A DNA stretch of 63,336 nt from Methanothrix sp. (GCF_030055635.1 NZ_JASFYM010000006.1:29262-92597), one strand, 5' to 3'; shown: positions 53,271-61,809, counted from the first letter of the stretch. Program-made: numbers and translations. Notes: generated by a model from the sequence alone, not told the origin.

Positions 53271-53808
53271 CTTCAGAACATCTCCAAGCTTCAGAGCAGA
53301 TCCCTCCTTTCAGATGATATTCGTGATGCAAGTGAGGGTTGATGTAGAGAATTCAATATATAACCATCTCTCTGTTATGCATAAGCGTTTGCATTAGCGT
53401 CCAGTAAGCCAGGGTCGCGCAATCGTATCACTGCATGGAGATGCGACTTTGTGGGATTCAACTGGTAGTGTGCTCGTGTGACCTCCTCCCCTAATGTGAA
53501 GGGTCTTCTGCCTCCTTTCCTGATTTGAGATCAAAAGCATCTGACCTCGCAGGATTCATGATGTATCATGCCACTGGACATCGAATTACTGACAGGCTTT
53601 TCCGATGTTCAAGCCCATGATCCGACTGGCATCCTGCCAGTGGATGAAGATTCCTAGCAGCCCGTTCAGTTATTCGATCCCGCGATCTGAGTTGGGTGAT
53701 CATATGTCCCTTCATGCCGGTGAGTCTCCGGCTCCCGGAAAGATATTTAAATGATGCTACATACTGCCACAATAAAGATTTACTTTGTGTTACCAAAAGG
53801 TGATATGA
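53271..53808. other. Intergenic region before the secreted repeat protein
   Basis: About 540 bp without a supported gene. It holds a hairpin repeat at 53477-53515 and a TATA-like AAGATATTTAAATG at 53740-53753 suited to the gene at 53809. Confidence 0.45.
53477..53515 (-). repeat. Diverged IS605-type right-end-like hairpin
   Basis: GTGACCTCCT then CCCCTAATGTGAAGGG then TCTTCTGCC keeps the outer GTGACCTCCT block and a stem-loop, but the stem sequence differs from the CTCCGG family. Probably an older or related element end. Confidence 0.4.
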
Positions 53809-54402
53809 TTGCATGCACGCCTGCCCTTCATTGCTTTGGTGCTTCTGATGATGCTCCCAGTCTCTTACGCCCAGGAGCCTCTGTGGGTTGGCCGTGGCGC
53901 CCCTGAGGATGTGGTGAATCTCGACGTGGGGGCGAGATCTCCTGGTTATGTGCCATCCTTCGGTACGAGGGGATTTGCAGCGCCTGTCTCCCCTCAGGTG
54001 ATGGCGCTGAGCCCGGGCGCGATGGTCCATCAGGCGGAATCGTTGCTCTCTGAGGCGAAGAGAGCACGAGATGATGTTCTATCCATCTACAACATGACGA
54101 GACTCCTGGTGGTTTACGCATCTGAGAACGCGAGCATCGCGAGATCGATGGCTGAATCCGCTGAGATGAACGCCGGAGCTGCCAAAACAAGCGTGTATGA
54201 ATGCAGGGCTGCTCTTAACGAGACGAGGAGCGTGAGATCTGAGGTCCTCTCCATCTACAACCTGACGAGACTCATGGCAGCTTATGCATATGAGAACGCG
54301 AGCATCGCGAGATCGATGGCTGAATCCGCGGAGACGAGCGCCAGAAGAGCTGAGACAGGCGCATACGAACGCGGGATGGCGGTGACTTCCCCTCCAGCCT
54401 GA
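53809..54402 (+). CDS. Secreted protein with two 51-residue repeats, 3' end made by a transposon end
   Basis: Signal peptide LPFIALVLLMMLPVSYAQ. Two helical repeats of about 51 residues follow (near 76-130 and 131-185), sharing the landmarks VLSIYN-TRL and ENASIARSMAESAE; they are likely coiled coils with N-glycosylation sites (NMT, NAS, NLT). The last residues (VTSPPA, stop) are encoded by the right-end repeat at 54382, so the original C-terminus is probably lost. Start TTG 53809 is chosen because AAAGGTGAT lies five to six bases upstream. Confidence 0.65.
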   Translation: MHARLPFIALVLLMMLPVSYAQEPLWVGRGAPEDVVNLDVGARSPGYVPSFGTRGFAAPVSPQVMALSPGAMVHQAESLLSEAKRARDDVLSIYNMTRLLVVYASENASIARSMAESAEMNAGAAKTSVYECRAALNETRSVRSEVLSIYNLTRLMAAYAYENASIARSMAESAETSARRAETGAYERGMAVTSPPA

Positions 54403-54424
54403 AAACCGGAGTTTACGCCCTCCT
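54382..54424 (-). repeat. Solo IS605-type right-end hairpin inside the 3' end of a gene
   Basis: GTGACTTCC then CCTCCAGCCTGAAAACCGGAG then TTTACGCCCT. It provides the stop codon (TGA of CCTGA) of the upstream secreted protein. Confidence 0.6.
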
Positions 54425-54559
54425 GCTCGCTATCAACGAGAGCAGCTCAAGCTCCTGCTCCAAGAATAATCAACGATAGATGCGATCTCCGTAAAAGGGG
54501 GCCGGTTGTCTCCGCCCATCCGGAAAGATTTTAGACTTTGGGATTCTGGGTAAAGCAGT

Positions 54560-55591
54560 GTGAACTTGAGCATCAGGCTTGGCTGGATTACCGCTGTTGT
54601 TCTCGTAGCGCTCATCGCCATAGCCTACTTCATGTTCCCACTCATGGATGGCATCATCCTCGGCACGGTCTTCGCATACATAGGAAGGCCGATACGAGAT
54701 ATGTTCGGGTCCAGGAAACGCCTGGGCTCAGCCATCGCATCCATATGGATAATAGTGCCGATCTCGCTCGTTCTGATCCTGGGCGTGATGGAGATAGCGA
54801 ACCTGTTCATGTGGATCGCCCAGAACCAGGGAAGCATAACGAGGGAGATAAGCGGCACCATCTCAGGCCTCGAGATCCCTGAGGAGATATACACGCTCAT
54901 CACGGGAAGCCTGCAGAACGTCCTCAGCTTCGTGGCAGATCTAGCTGCGAGGATGCCGATATTCGATTACGGCAGGAGAATGATCCTGCTCGCAATAAAT
55001 CTTGTGCTCTCGATACCTGTATGCTACTTCCTGCTCTGCGACGGCGAGCGTTTCGTTGAGTCCTGGTTCACCATAGTCCCTGAGGAGAGCCTGGAAACAT
55101 ACAGGGCATACTTCGAGAGGATCGACAGGATCCTGAGCGGCATATTCCTCGGCAGCATGTACACCGCGATCGTTGGAAGCGTGATCTCGGCCATAGTCTT
55201 CTACGCATTCGATGTTCCCAGGCCGTTTGCAATGGCGAGCCTGGTTTTCATAGCAGGTCTGGTGCCTGTGCTGACCGCATGGGCTGTCATTGTACCGATA
55301 TCGATATACAGATACCTTCTCCTGGGTCCAGCCGAGGCGCTCATGTTCTTCGCCGTAGCATCCGCTCTCATCTATCTCCCATCTGAGCTGATCATACGGC
55401 CGTACCTTGTGGCGGCTCGCTCCTCACTGCATCCGCTGCTTGTTATACTCTCTTTCCTGGGCGGCGCGATGGTGGCTGGAATAGGCGGTTTCTTCCTGGC
55501 CCCTGCGATCATGGGCGTGATCGTGGGCATATACCAGGTCAGAAGGGAGCAGTCTCTGGCGAAGGAGCCTCAGAGCGAGCAGGATCTCTGA
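54560..55591 (+). CDS. AI-2E family (PerM-like) membrane transporter
   Basis: 343 residues with about seven to eight spans. The family pattern is clear: a central soluble section (GSITREISGTISGLEIPEEI, then LQNVLSFVADLAARM), then YFLLCDGERFVESWF, SGIFLGSMYTAIVGS and LVPVLTAWAVIVPISIY. Transported substrates vary in this family (autoinducer export, Na+/H+). It starts at GTG 54560 and is nine bases upstream of the methylthiotransferase gene. Confidence 0.88.
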   Translation: MNLSIRLGWITAVVLVALIAIAYFMFPLMDGIILGTVFAYIGRPIRDMFGSRKRLGSAIASIWIIVPISLVLILGVMEIANLFMWIAQNQGSITREISGTISGLEIPEEIYTLITGSLQNVLSFVADLAARMPIFDYGRRMILLAINLVLSIPVCYFLLCDGERFVESWFTIVPEESLETYRAYFERIDRILSGIFLGSMYTAIVGSVISAIVFYAFDVPRPFAMASLVFIAGLVPVLTAWAVIVPISIYRYLLLGPAEALMFFAVASALIYLPSELIIRPYLVAARSSLHPLLVILSFLGGAMVAGIGGFFLAPAIMGVIVGIYQVRREQSLAKEPQSEQDL

Positions 55592-55600
55592 GGTGGAGAT

Positions 55601-56836
55601 ATGCGGTTCTGCATAGAGACATACGGCTGCACTGCGAACATCGGGAATTCCATGGAGCTCAGGGGAGCGCTGATAGCGCACGGGCATTGTGAGAGCGATC
55701 TTAATAATGCAGACGTCGTGATCCTAAACACATGCGCAGTTACATCACGCACAGAGAGGGACATGCTCCGGCGGATCGGCGAGCTCAGAGGCAGGAGGCT
55801 GATAGTGGCAGGCTGTCTGCCTGCTGCCATTCCGGAGCTGGTTGAGGGTCTCGAGGCCGTGGGCGTTCTGAACAGAGATGGCATAGACAGGGTTATCGAT
55901 GCCATTGGAAGAGCTGAGCAGCCGGAACCAGATCGCATCACATCATGCTTGCCCGGAAGCCTGTGCGGAGTTGTCAGCATCTCAGAGGGATGTCTAGGAG
56001 CATGCTCATACTGCATAGTGAAGAGGGCAAGGGGGCCTCTCAGGAGCCGAGAGCCGCGCGAAATAGAGGATGCTGCAAGACGTCTCGTGAGCAGCGGTGC
56101 TGTTGAGATCCAGCTGGCATCACAGGATGCCGGAGCTTACGGATGTGACATCGGAGCTTCACTTCCGGAGCTCCTCGATCTGCTCTCTGATATGGACGGG
56201 ACGTTCATGATACGGGTGGGCATGATGAACCCTGACTCTGTTATGAGGATTCTCGACGAACTGCTGGAATCGTACAGGAGCGGGAAGGTATACAAATTTC
56301 TCCATCTTCCGCTCCAGTCAGGCTCCGACAGGGTTCTGGAGGGGATGGGAAGGGGCTACACATCCGGTGATTTTGTTCATATCGTGAATGCTTTCAGATC
56401 GAGATTTCCGGAGATCTCGCTCACGACCGATGTGATAACCGGCTTTCCGGGAGAGACAGATCAGGATTTCGGATTGACTGAGGATGTGATAAGAACAACA
56501 CAGCCTGACAAGGTGAACGTCACTAGGTACTCGCGGAGACCTCACACCCCCGCCTTTACGATGTATGATATGCCTGACAGGATAAAGAAGGAGAGGTCGC
56601 GCAGGATGACGGAGCTCTGGAAGGAGATCGCTCTCATGCGGAACAAGCGGTACGTGGGGCAGGAGCTGGAGGTGCTGGTCACAGAGCACGGGAGAGCCGG
56701 CACCATGAAGGGGAGGACCAGGAACTACGTCGGGGTCGTGGTCCATGGCGCCAGCTCCGTTGGAAAATGGTTGAGGGCGGTGACGACAGATGCAACGCCC
56801 TTCTACATAAAGGCCAGATGCACTGAAAGTCTGTGA
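55601..56836 (+). CDS. tRNA t6A37 methylthiotransferase (e-MtaB type radical SAM enzyme)
   Basis: Converts t6A to ms2t6A at tRNA position 37. The N-terminal UPF0004 domain has its three Fe-S cysteines (ETYGCTANIGNS, NTCAVTSR, AGCLPAA), the radical SAM motif is CLGACSYC (CxxxCxxC), and a TRAM domain (GQELEVLVTEHGR, KGRTRNYVGVVV) closes the 411 residues. The sequence resembles the archaeal CDKAL1-like branch rather than MiaB. ATG 55601 follows GAGGTGGAG. Confidence 0.92.
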   Translation: MRFCIETYGCTANIGNSMELRGALIAHGHCESDLNNADVVILNTCAVTSRTERDMLRRIGELRGRRLIVAGCLPAAIPELVEGLEAVGVLNRDGIDRVIDAIGRAEQPEPDRITSCLPGSLCGVVSISEGCLGACSYCIVKRARGPLRSREPREIEDAARRLVSSGAVEIQLASQDAGAYGCDIGASLPELLDLLSDMDGTFMIRVGMMNPDSVMRILDELLESYRSGKVYKFLHLPLQSGSDRVLEGMGRGYTSGDFVHIVNAFRSRFPEISLTTDVITGFPGETDQDFGLTEDVIRTTQPDKVNVTRYSRRPHTPAFTMYDMPDRIKKERSRRMTELWKEIALMRNKRYVGQELEVLVTEHGRAGTMKGRTRNYVGVVVHGASSVGKWLRAVTTDATPFYIKARCTESL

Positions 56837-56872
56837 ACGCTCTGAGCTGACCGAAAGTCTACAGCAACTAAT

Positions 56873-57415
56873 CTACGTGAGGGCCATGAGCTCCAGCTTC
56901 ATGCGCTCACGATCGCTCATATCCGATCCGGTGCCGGATGTGAGCGAATCGTCCGGCACATACGTAAGCGTCAGCTTCCTGCGCTTGCCGTGCGTGAGCC
57001 TGACATGCTTTGGATCGAGATCTGCGGCGCGCTTCATCACTGTGATCACTGTCGTTTTATTGAGCCCCAGCATGTCCACCAGCTCTGCGGTGGTGTAGTC
57101 CCCTGGCCTCTCGCTCATGATCTCTATCAGCGCCCTTGCATGCTTGTCTATCGCACGCCCCTCGCCGTACTCAAGATCCTTTGAGGCTCTGGCATGCCTC
57201 GCCCTGAGCTGCGTCTTCAGATCTGCAACCTCTTTCGATAATCTGTCCACCTGATCGATCAGCCGGCCGAGCAGCTCAACATCCCTCCCAGACCCGACAC
57301 TTTCTGTCAGTCTGTTTACGGCGGTTATGAGCTCGATCATGGCCTGCTCTTCCTTAAGCTTCCTTTCAGTCTCAGCGGCCTTATTTTTATACAGCTCTAA
57401 AAGCTCTTCGAACAT
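56873..57415 (-). CDS. HTH-domain protein with coiled coil (180 aa)
   Basis: Residues 1-75 form a long coiled coil (YKNKAAETERKLKEEQAMIE, LIDQVDRLSKEVADLKTQ). Residues 95-145 form a helix-turn-helix with ELVDMLGLNKTTVITVMKRA, likely DNA binding, followed by HGKRRKLTLTYVPD, a possible wing. Probably a dimeric transcription regulator. Its targets are unknown; it is convergent with the methylthiotransferase gene. Confidence 0.72.
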   Translation of the reverse strand: MFEELLELYKNKAAETERKLKEEQAMIELITAVNRLTESVGSGRDVELLGRLIDQVDRLSKEVADLKTQLRARHARASKDLEYGEGRAIDKHARALIEIMSERPGDYTTAELVDMLGLNKTTVITVMKRAADLDPKHVRLTHGKRRKLTLTYVPDDSLTSGTGSDMSDRERMKLELMALT

Positions 57416-57862
57416 CTGCTTACACCTATTACTTGTATGGTTTGTTTGGATGAAGCAAAATATTATTTATCCTTAAACAGACGCTACTATATATAGATTT
57501 CGATGTACACTCTGCGGTTTCCTTAAGAGATTGCTGGGTTGCAGCGATCTGCTCGGCCCGATCAGAGTTCGCAACTCAGAGTGTTCATGCTGGCATCTGG
57601 CAATGTGGTGTTCTTTTCGCATGATCGGGCTGCATGCTGTATCGATGTGATCTGCAGTGTATGTGGATCCGTGCAGCACTACAGCATGTGAGCGCATCAC
57701 TGAACAGTCTGCCATGGAATCGATATCTATCAACACAATATATAACAACTTCTGCGAATACACATCCTCTTGGCCTCAACGATACAGGCAGACGAACGCT
57801 ATCTGGTCATCCGTCCATTTATTGGTAATCCAATCATACGATCAGACATCGCGCATATTCGT
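57416..57862. other. Intergenic region between the HTH gene and HAD phosphatase
   Basis: About 450 bp, AT-rich near 57455-57495 (promoter region of the HTH gene on the minus strand). No supported gene, tRNA or repeat seen. Confidence 0.45.
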
Positions 57863-58651
57863 TCAAAAAATACGTTCTTTCAGTGCAACCGGAAGCTGGC
57901 GTATATCTCTTATCATGATATCTGCAACCTCCAGCAGCCTGGGATGCGGGTTCGGATTCTGCTGGACTGTGAGCACCCCGAGATCCGCCTCCTCCAAGGC
58001 ATAGAGATCGTTGAGACCATCGCCGACCATCACCACCGCTCGGTGATTCTCTTTAAGCCTTCTCACGATCGCCCTCTTCCTGATCGGATCTGCAACAGAG
58101 CATATCTTTTCAGGATCTATGCCGTAATCGACAAGATGTATCAGACTCCTGGGGCTGTCGCCAGATGCTATGTATATATCCGCACCCATGGCTCGGAGCT
58201 CATCTAGGACAGATCTGACACCAGGGAACGGCACGCCTCCTGTGCTCACGATGTACGGGACGGTCATATCCAGAGAGTCCACGATTATTCCGGTTGTGTG
58301 ATACGTCTCAGGGCATCTCTGCCTGACAGCCTCGTGCGCAACCAGGAGATCCCTGACGGTCGCATCCGAGCGCCTTATAGCCTCAAGAGCATCCGAATGC
58401 GAGACCGGTGTGCTGTAGCAGCTTATCTCTATGCCCTCTGAGCACAGCTCTATCAGCCTGAGCAGATGTGTGTCCTCCGGACATCTCTGGACATCCCTCG
58501 GATCCATCTGAGGCACGACAAGCGCTCTGCCCGGCCTCTCTATGATGAGCTGCGCTGTCACTATCCTTTCCAGAATCCTCCTGTGGATGAGATCGTTGGC
58601 CACACGGTACATTCGGAGCAGAGTGCCTGCGACATCGAGAACAACTGCCAT
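57863..58651 (-). CDS. Soluble HAD-superfamily phosphatase related to P-type ATPases (MJ0968-like)
   Basis: About 262 residues. HAD motif I is VVLDVAGTLL: the nucleophile Asp is present but the usual second Asp is Ala. Motif II is in YIASGDSPRS, motif III Lys in RKRAIVRRLKEN, and motif IV VGDGLNDLYALEEADLGVL is of P-type ATPase style. This pattern matches my memory of the archaeal MJ0968-like soluble phosphatases. Substrate unknown. ATG 58651 is preferred; ATG 58660 and 58666 are close alternatives. Confidence 0.8.
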   Translation of the reverse strand: MAVVLDVAGTLLRMYRVANDLIHRRILERIVTAQLIIERPGRALVVPQMDPRDVQRCPEDTHLLRLIELCSEGIEISCYSTPVSHSDALEAIRRSDATVRDLLVAHEAVRQRCPETYHTTGIIVDSLDMTVPYIVSTGGVPFPGVRSVLDELRAMGADIYIASGDSPRSLIHLVDYGIDPEKICSVADPIRKRAIVRRLKENHRAVVMVGDGLNDLYALEEADLGVLTVQQNPNPHPRLLEVADIMIRDIRQLPVALKERIF

Positions 58652-58893
58652 CTCGCCCATTGCCATTCGATATTCACGGAAGAGGTATGAACATATCGCT
58701 CCTCTGTGCATGTCTTAGAGGTGAGAGCACGTCGCCGTCCACCCGCATTGTCAGAGGATGCGACCCTGTAGGTCCCCTATCCCGTCAGAGACCTTTGATG
58801 CTGTCTCTTTCAGAATCTGAGCTGCCAGAATGCGCTCATAGAAGGTCTGCATCGCAAAAATATATACCAGAAAAGATATTGCTATGACTGACC

Positions 58894-59319
58894 ATGAAAG
58901 ACATACCGGATCGCATCGCTGCGCTTGCTGCAAGAGCGCTCGAGCCGATCATCTCTGCGATGGATTCTCCTGCCTCGCATGAGGTGGAGGCCGGTGGCGT
59001 GATCCTGAGGCTGGAGGTGAGCGATGCCCGGGTCTCCTGCAGGTGGGGCATTGGAGACTGCCTGGAGCTCCTGGAGAGGGTAGCAGAAGAGCTGGGCGTG
59101 CCCCTGGAGGAGGAGCTGGTCGTGAGGCATCCTGAGATGGAGTTCAGCGAGAACATGGTCACCGGCTTCTTCGAGGCCTGGAGGGGAGTCTCTGTTAAAA
59201 GAAGGAACCCCATGGAGGATGTGCTTGACGCTCTTATCTCCGAGCTCGAGATGCGCGGCGTGAGCATATCTCTGGAGGAGGATTCTCTGGTGCTCTCCAA
59301 GCGGAGATCGATACGCTGA
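58894..59319 (+). CDS. Hypothetical protein (141 aa)
   Basis: Not recognised. A soluble alpha/beta protein with VEAGGVILRLEVSDARVSC and MEFSENMVTGFFEAWRGVSV as distinct segments, ending in a basic tail (LSKRRSIR). No signal peptide or Cys pair. Purine-rich TGACCATG context gives ATG 58894 after the AT-rich AAAAATATATACC box at 58856-58868, which suits a leaderless transcript. Confidence 0.6.
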   Translation: MKDIPDRIAALAARALEPIISAMDSPASHEVEAGGVILRLEVSDARVSCRWGIGDCLELLERVAEELGVPLEEELVVRHPEMEFSENMVTGFFEAWRGVSVKRRNPMEDVLDALISELEMRGVSISLEEDSLVLSKRRSIR

Positions 59320-59376
59320 GCCTCTACATTGTTTTGGCGCGGTGGAGGCCCTGGTGTTCAGAGCAGCTGCTCTCGC

Positions 59377-60015
59377 TCAGCCCTGCAGCGGGCTGCGGCC
59401 TCTGCTCTTCACATCTATAAATGTTGGGAATCCCATCGCGTTCAGCTCATCCTCGCCGAGTAGAATGCTGTGGCCCTCTGCATCAAAGGCTCTGAGCCAT
59501 GATATCCGCCATCTCCCAGGCTCTGCATCCGCTGGCATCATGATATCGCCCCGGTAGAGAGCCCCGCTGGTGTTGCCAGCGCCTGCGGTCTGGTTCAGCT
59601 GCACCACTGCCGACATCCCGCCGGATGGGCTGACGAGCTTTATCGCTGGGGGAGATGATCCGGCCTCGGAGAGAGCGAGCGATATATTGAGCGTATCCAG
59701 GCTTGCGTTCAGCACGCGTGGCTCGATCGTGAGATTCAGCAGATCAGGCCCGAGCCTGGCATCGTGGGGGGATGATGCTCTCTCCTCTGCACCACCCGAT
59801 GGATCGCCGCCCGCAAGGACGATATTCTTCTCGATGGAGAACACCCCCACCATATCATCGGTCCTGAACCCGTACATCGCGGGGTGGAGCGATGTGCCTG
59901 CGCCCTCTGCAACGCCGTATGAGATGTGCGCCCATGATAACGAGCCCTGAGTCAGAATACAAAGCACGACCAGAAGCAGCGCCCTTCTGCGCATCTTATG
60001 AGAGGTCTTCTTCAT
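59377..60015 (-). CDS. Secreted hypothetical protein (212 aa)
   Basis: Signal peptide MKKTSHKMRRRALLLVVLCI then LTQGSLSWAH. The mature region is predicted beta-rich with several Asn glycosylation sites (NLT, NAS, NIS, NQT, NTS) and no catalytic motif; PPAIKLVSPSGG and ISLALSEAG suggest an immunoglobulin-like domain. ATG 60015 directly abuts the left end of a transposon remnant, which supplies AGGAGG five bases upstream. A longer frame to 60336 runs through the element and is rejected. Confidence 0.72.
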   Translation of the reverse strand: MKKTSHKMRRRALLLVVLCILTQGSLSWAHISYGVAEGAGTSLHPAMYGFRTDDMVGVFSIEKNIVLAGGDPSGGAEERASSPHDARLGPDLLNLTIEPRVLNASLDTLNISLALSEAGSSPPAIKLVSPSGGMSAVVQLNQTAGAGNTSGALYRGDIMMPADAEPGRWRISWLRAFDAEGHSILLGEDELNAMGFPTFIDVKSRGRSPLQG

Positions 60016-60379
60016 AGGAACCTCCTGGGGTGTAGGGGGAGCGGAAACCCCGCCATTCAGGTCGGGGAGGAGCGTACCCCACGCAGAAACAATATATACC
60101 TTTGTACCTGCTATTCTCTCCTGAGATGCCTTCTGACCCCAGAAGACACTCCGTAACGGAGAAACGGTTGCAACACGGAATGACGATAGGCATTTTGGAA
60201 CGCCCCGAATCCGTAGCAATGCGGAAGCTGAAACCTGCATTTGAGGCCAGGAGCGTCCCCAGGGTCGCCGCTCTTCGGAGCTATATCCTGTGATGTCAAC
60301 CGGCCTATTGTCTCGGACATGTCGGATTCTCCGCATGGCGCCAGGGACAAGCTCCGGTCTTCAGGCCGGAGTAGTTGAC
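60016..60379 (+). mobile_element. Internally deleted IS605-type element with both ends (PATE-like)
   Basis: The left end at 60016-60090 (AGGAACCTCCTGGGG, then GCGGAAACCCCGCCATTCAG and GGGGAGGAGCGTACCCC) is about 85% identical to the left end of the intact element at 62500. The right end at 60351-60379 (GCTCCGGTCTTCAGGCCGGAG then TAGTTGAC) is the family's right-end hairpin in the matching orientation. The 260 bp between them hold no TnpB core. Such palindrome-associated elements are known IS605 derivatives mobilised in trans. Confidence 0.65.
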
Positions 60380-60400
60380 GGTAGATGAAGATTGCTCAGA

Positions 60401-60444
60401 GTGACCCCCTCTCCGGCCTGAAGGCCAGAGCTTGCGCCCTGTTA
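60401..60444 (-). repeat. Solo IS605-type right-end hairpin, opposite orientation
   Basis: GTGACCCCCT then CTCCGGCCTGAAGGCCAGAG then CTTGCGCCCTGTT. It lies 22 bp beyond the end of the 60016-60379 element and points the other way, so it marks a second insertion. Confidence 0.6.
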
Positions 60445-60462
60445 TTCTCTGTCATGTGACTC

Positions 60463-60999
60463 TCAACGTCGTCTGGATCGCCAGATGTGCATTGTGACTG
60501 TAGCAAGCAGAGACCACAGGATACCCGCTGCATGAACCTGCTTCTCTTCTCTCCCACTCACGTTACTGGTTTCAGGGTGCTCTTCAGCCTGCACATTCTC
60601 CTCAACAGCAATCCCTGCGACCCCGCTCACGTTCTCGACTACCACATGGAAGCTCCTGTAGTTTGGCGGGGAGCCCTTTGCAGAGATCCCGACCTCTATG
60701 GTGTGATTCGCAGGAGCAATATCTCCCGCTGAGAGATTCACGTTGAACGTCATCCTGCCGCCGGGATAGACCCATCTGGCTCTCGTCACATTCGAGACCG
60801 ATATACCAGGAGGCAGGCCTCTGAACACGAGCCTGGCATAGGCTCCGTCACCGCCTATGTTCTGTATGGTTATCGGAAGAGTTATTGTGGTGTTTGGCCT
60901 CATGCTCACATCGGGAGCATCAATGACCTTGAAGTACGGCGTGGCAGCTGCAGCGCTCAGAGCTGCATAAATAACCAAAATCATGGCAAGTTTTCTCAT
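60463..60999 (-). CDS. Membrane-anchored extracellular protein with NEW1/CARDB-like beta domain (178 aa)
   Basis: Signal peptide KLAMILVIYAALSAAAA; residues 20-125 form a beta-sandwich like those that carry adhesion or S-layer-associated domains (PNTTITLPITIQNIGGDGAY, LPPGISVSNV, YPGGRMTFNVNLSAGD), with several NxS/T sites; a Glu-rich spacer leads to a C-terminal span (AAGILWSLLATVTMHIW) and RSRRR. This tripartite tail resembles archaeosortase substrates, but no PGF motif is present. ATG 60999 lies at the edge of a repeat. Confidence 0.65.
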   Translation of the reverse strand: MRKLAMILVIYAALSAAAATPYFKVIDAPDVSMRPNTTITLPITIQNIGGDGAYARLVFRGLPPGISVSNVTRARWVYPGGRMTFNVNLSAGDIAPANHTIEVGISAKGSPPNYRSFHVVVENVSGVAGIAVEENVQAEEHPETSNVSGREEKQVHAAGILWSLLATVTMHIWRSRRR

Positions 61000-61034
61000 A
61001 TGAGATCACCAGGGAGACCGTCTCCTTTAGGGGA
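60996..61034. repeat. Direct repeat, copy 1 (start-codon overlapping; site E)
   Basis: TCATATGAGATCACCAGGG then AGACCGTCTCCTTTAGGGG. It contains the palindrome GGAGACCGTCTCC and, on the minus strand, ends at the ATG of the 60463-60999 gene. The second copy is at 61177-61217. Confidence 0.55.
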
Positions 61035-61176
61035 TGGGCGGCTCACGATAGTTACATTATCAAATTTTATAAAAGCATTTCCGGCCGGTGGATAATTGAC
61101 CGGAGACCAGCGAGTACAGGAGTTCAGAAGATCTAGCTGTACAGGCCAGCTGGATCAGTGATAGCAGGGATTGCGA

Positions 61177-61217
61177 TCATATGAGATCACCGTGGAGACC
61201 CGTCTCCTTTGGGGGGG
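61177..61217. repeat. Direct repeat, copy 2
   Basis: TCATATGAGATCACCGTGG then AGACCCGTCTCCTTTGGGG, about 90% identical to copy 1 at 60996-61034. On the minus strand it again ends in an ATG, here opening only a 15-codon frame. Confidence 0.55.
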
Positions 61218-61221
61218 GCAG

Positions 61222-61250
61222 GTAGCTTAAGCTGGTGGGTCCCAAGCTAC
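61222..61250 (-). terminator. Hairpin at the stop codon of the GATase-like gene
   Basis: GTAGCTT (61222-61228) pairs with AAGCTAC (61244-61250) and overlaps the TAG stop at 61247-61249. It could act as a 3' hairpin; archaeal termination does not require one, so the role is uncertain. Confidence 0.3.
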
Positions 61251-61804
61251 AGCTCGCACTTCACAAACCTCTCCAGGATCCAGCGGTTCCTGACCTCTGG
61301 GTTGAATAAAACGCCATAGAGAGGTCGATCGCGCGCCACAAAAGCCTCGCAGTTCTCCGCTACTGCAATCAGTTCGGATGGGAGCACCAGCTGGAAGCTG
61401 TGCAGATGGAACGCAGGTATGATCCGCGGTTCTCCAAGAAGCGGGGTCTCAGCGGAGATCACCACATTCTCCATCCCGATGTGAATGCCTGAAAGCACTC
61501 TTCCGCCAAGAACAGAGCATATGACAGCAGCTCCGGTCGATATTCCCAGCACCGGGCGTTTCCAGTCCTGTAGCCAGGAGAGCTGCTCTGCATCATCAAT
61601 ACAGCATCTGTCCTTGAGAGCTGTGCCGCAGAGCACCACCTTATCGTAACCAGATGGATCCTCAAGCTCCCTGTAATGCATAACATCAATCTCCGCGCCG
61701 GCCCTGCGGAGCGCATTTGCGACAGGATCGACGAACTCGTACCTGGAGAGCGAGCCATCGCGATAGCAGAGGTCCAGAACAAGGATCACGTTTATTCTCC
61801 CCAC
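61247..61804 (-). CDS. Class I glutamine amidotransferase-like protein lacking the catalytic Cys
   Basis: 185 residues with the flavodoxin-like GATase I layout: VILVLDLCYRDGSLSRYEFV at the start, KVVLCGTALKD near 55, the nucleophile elbow VLGISTGAAV near 85, FHLHSFQLVLP, and GVLFNPEVRN at the position of the usual FHPE. The elbow Cys is Ser and the triad His position is Asn, so glutaminase activity is unlikely. It follows the diphthine-ammonia ligase gene by five bases and probably forms an operon with it. Confidence 0.75.
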   Translation of the reverse strand: MGRINVILVLDLCYRDGSLSRYEFVDPVANALRRAGAEIDVMHYRELEDPSGYDKVVLCGTALKDRCCIDDAEQLSWLQDWKRPVLGISTGAAVICSVLGGRVLSGIHIGMENVVISAETPLLGEPRIIPAFHLHSFQLVLPSELIAVAENCEAFVARDRPLYGVLFNPEVRNRWILERFVKCEL

Positions 61805-61809
61805 ATATA

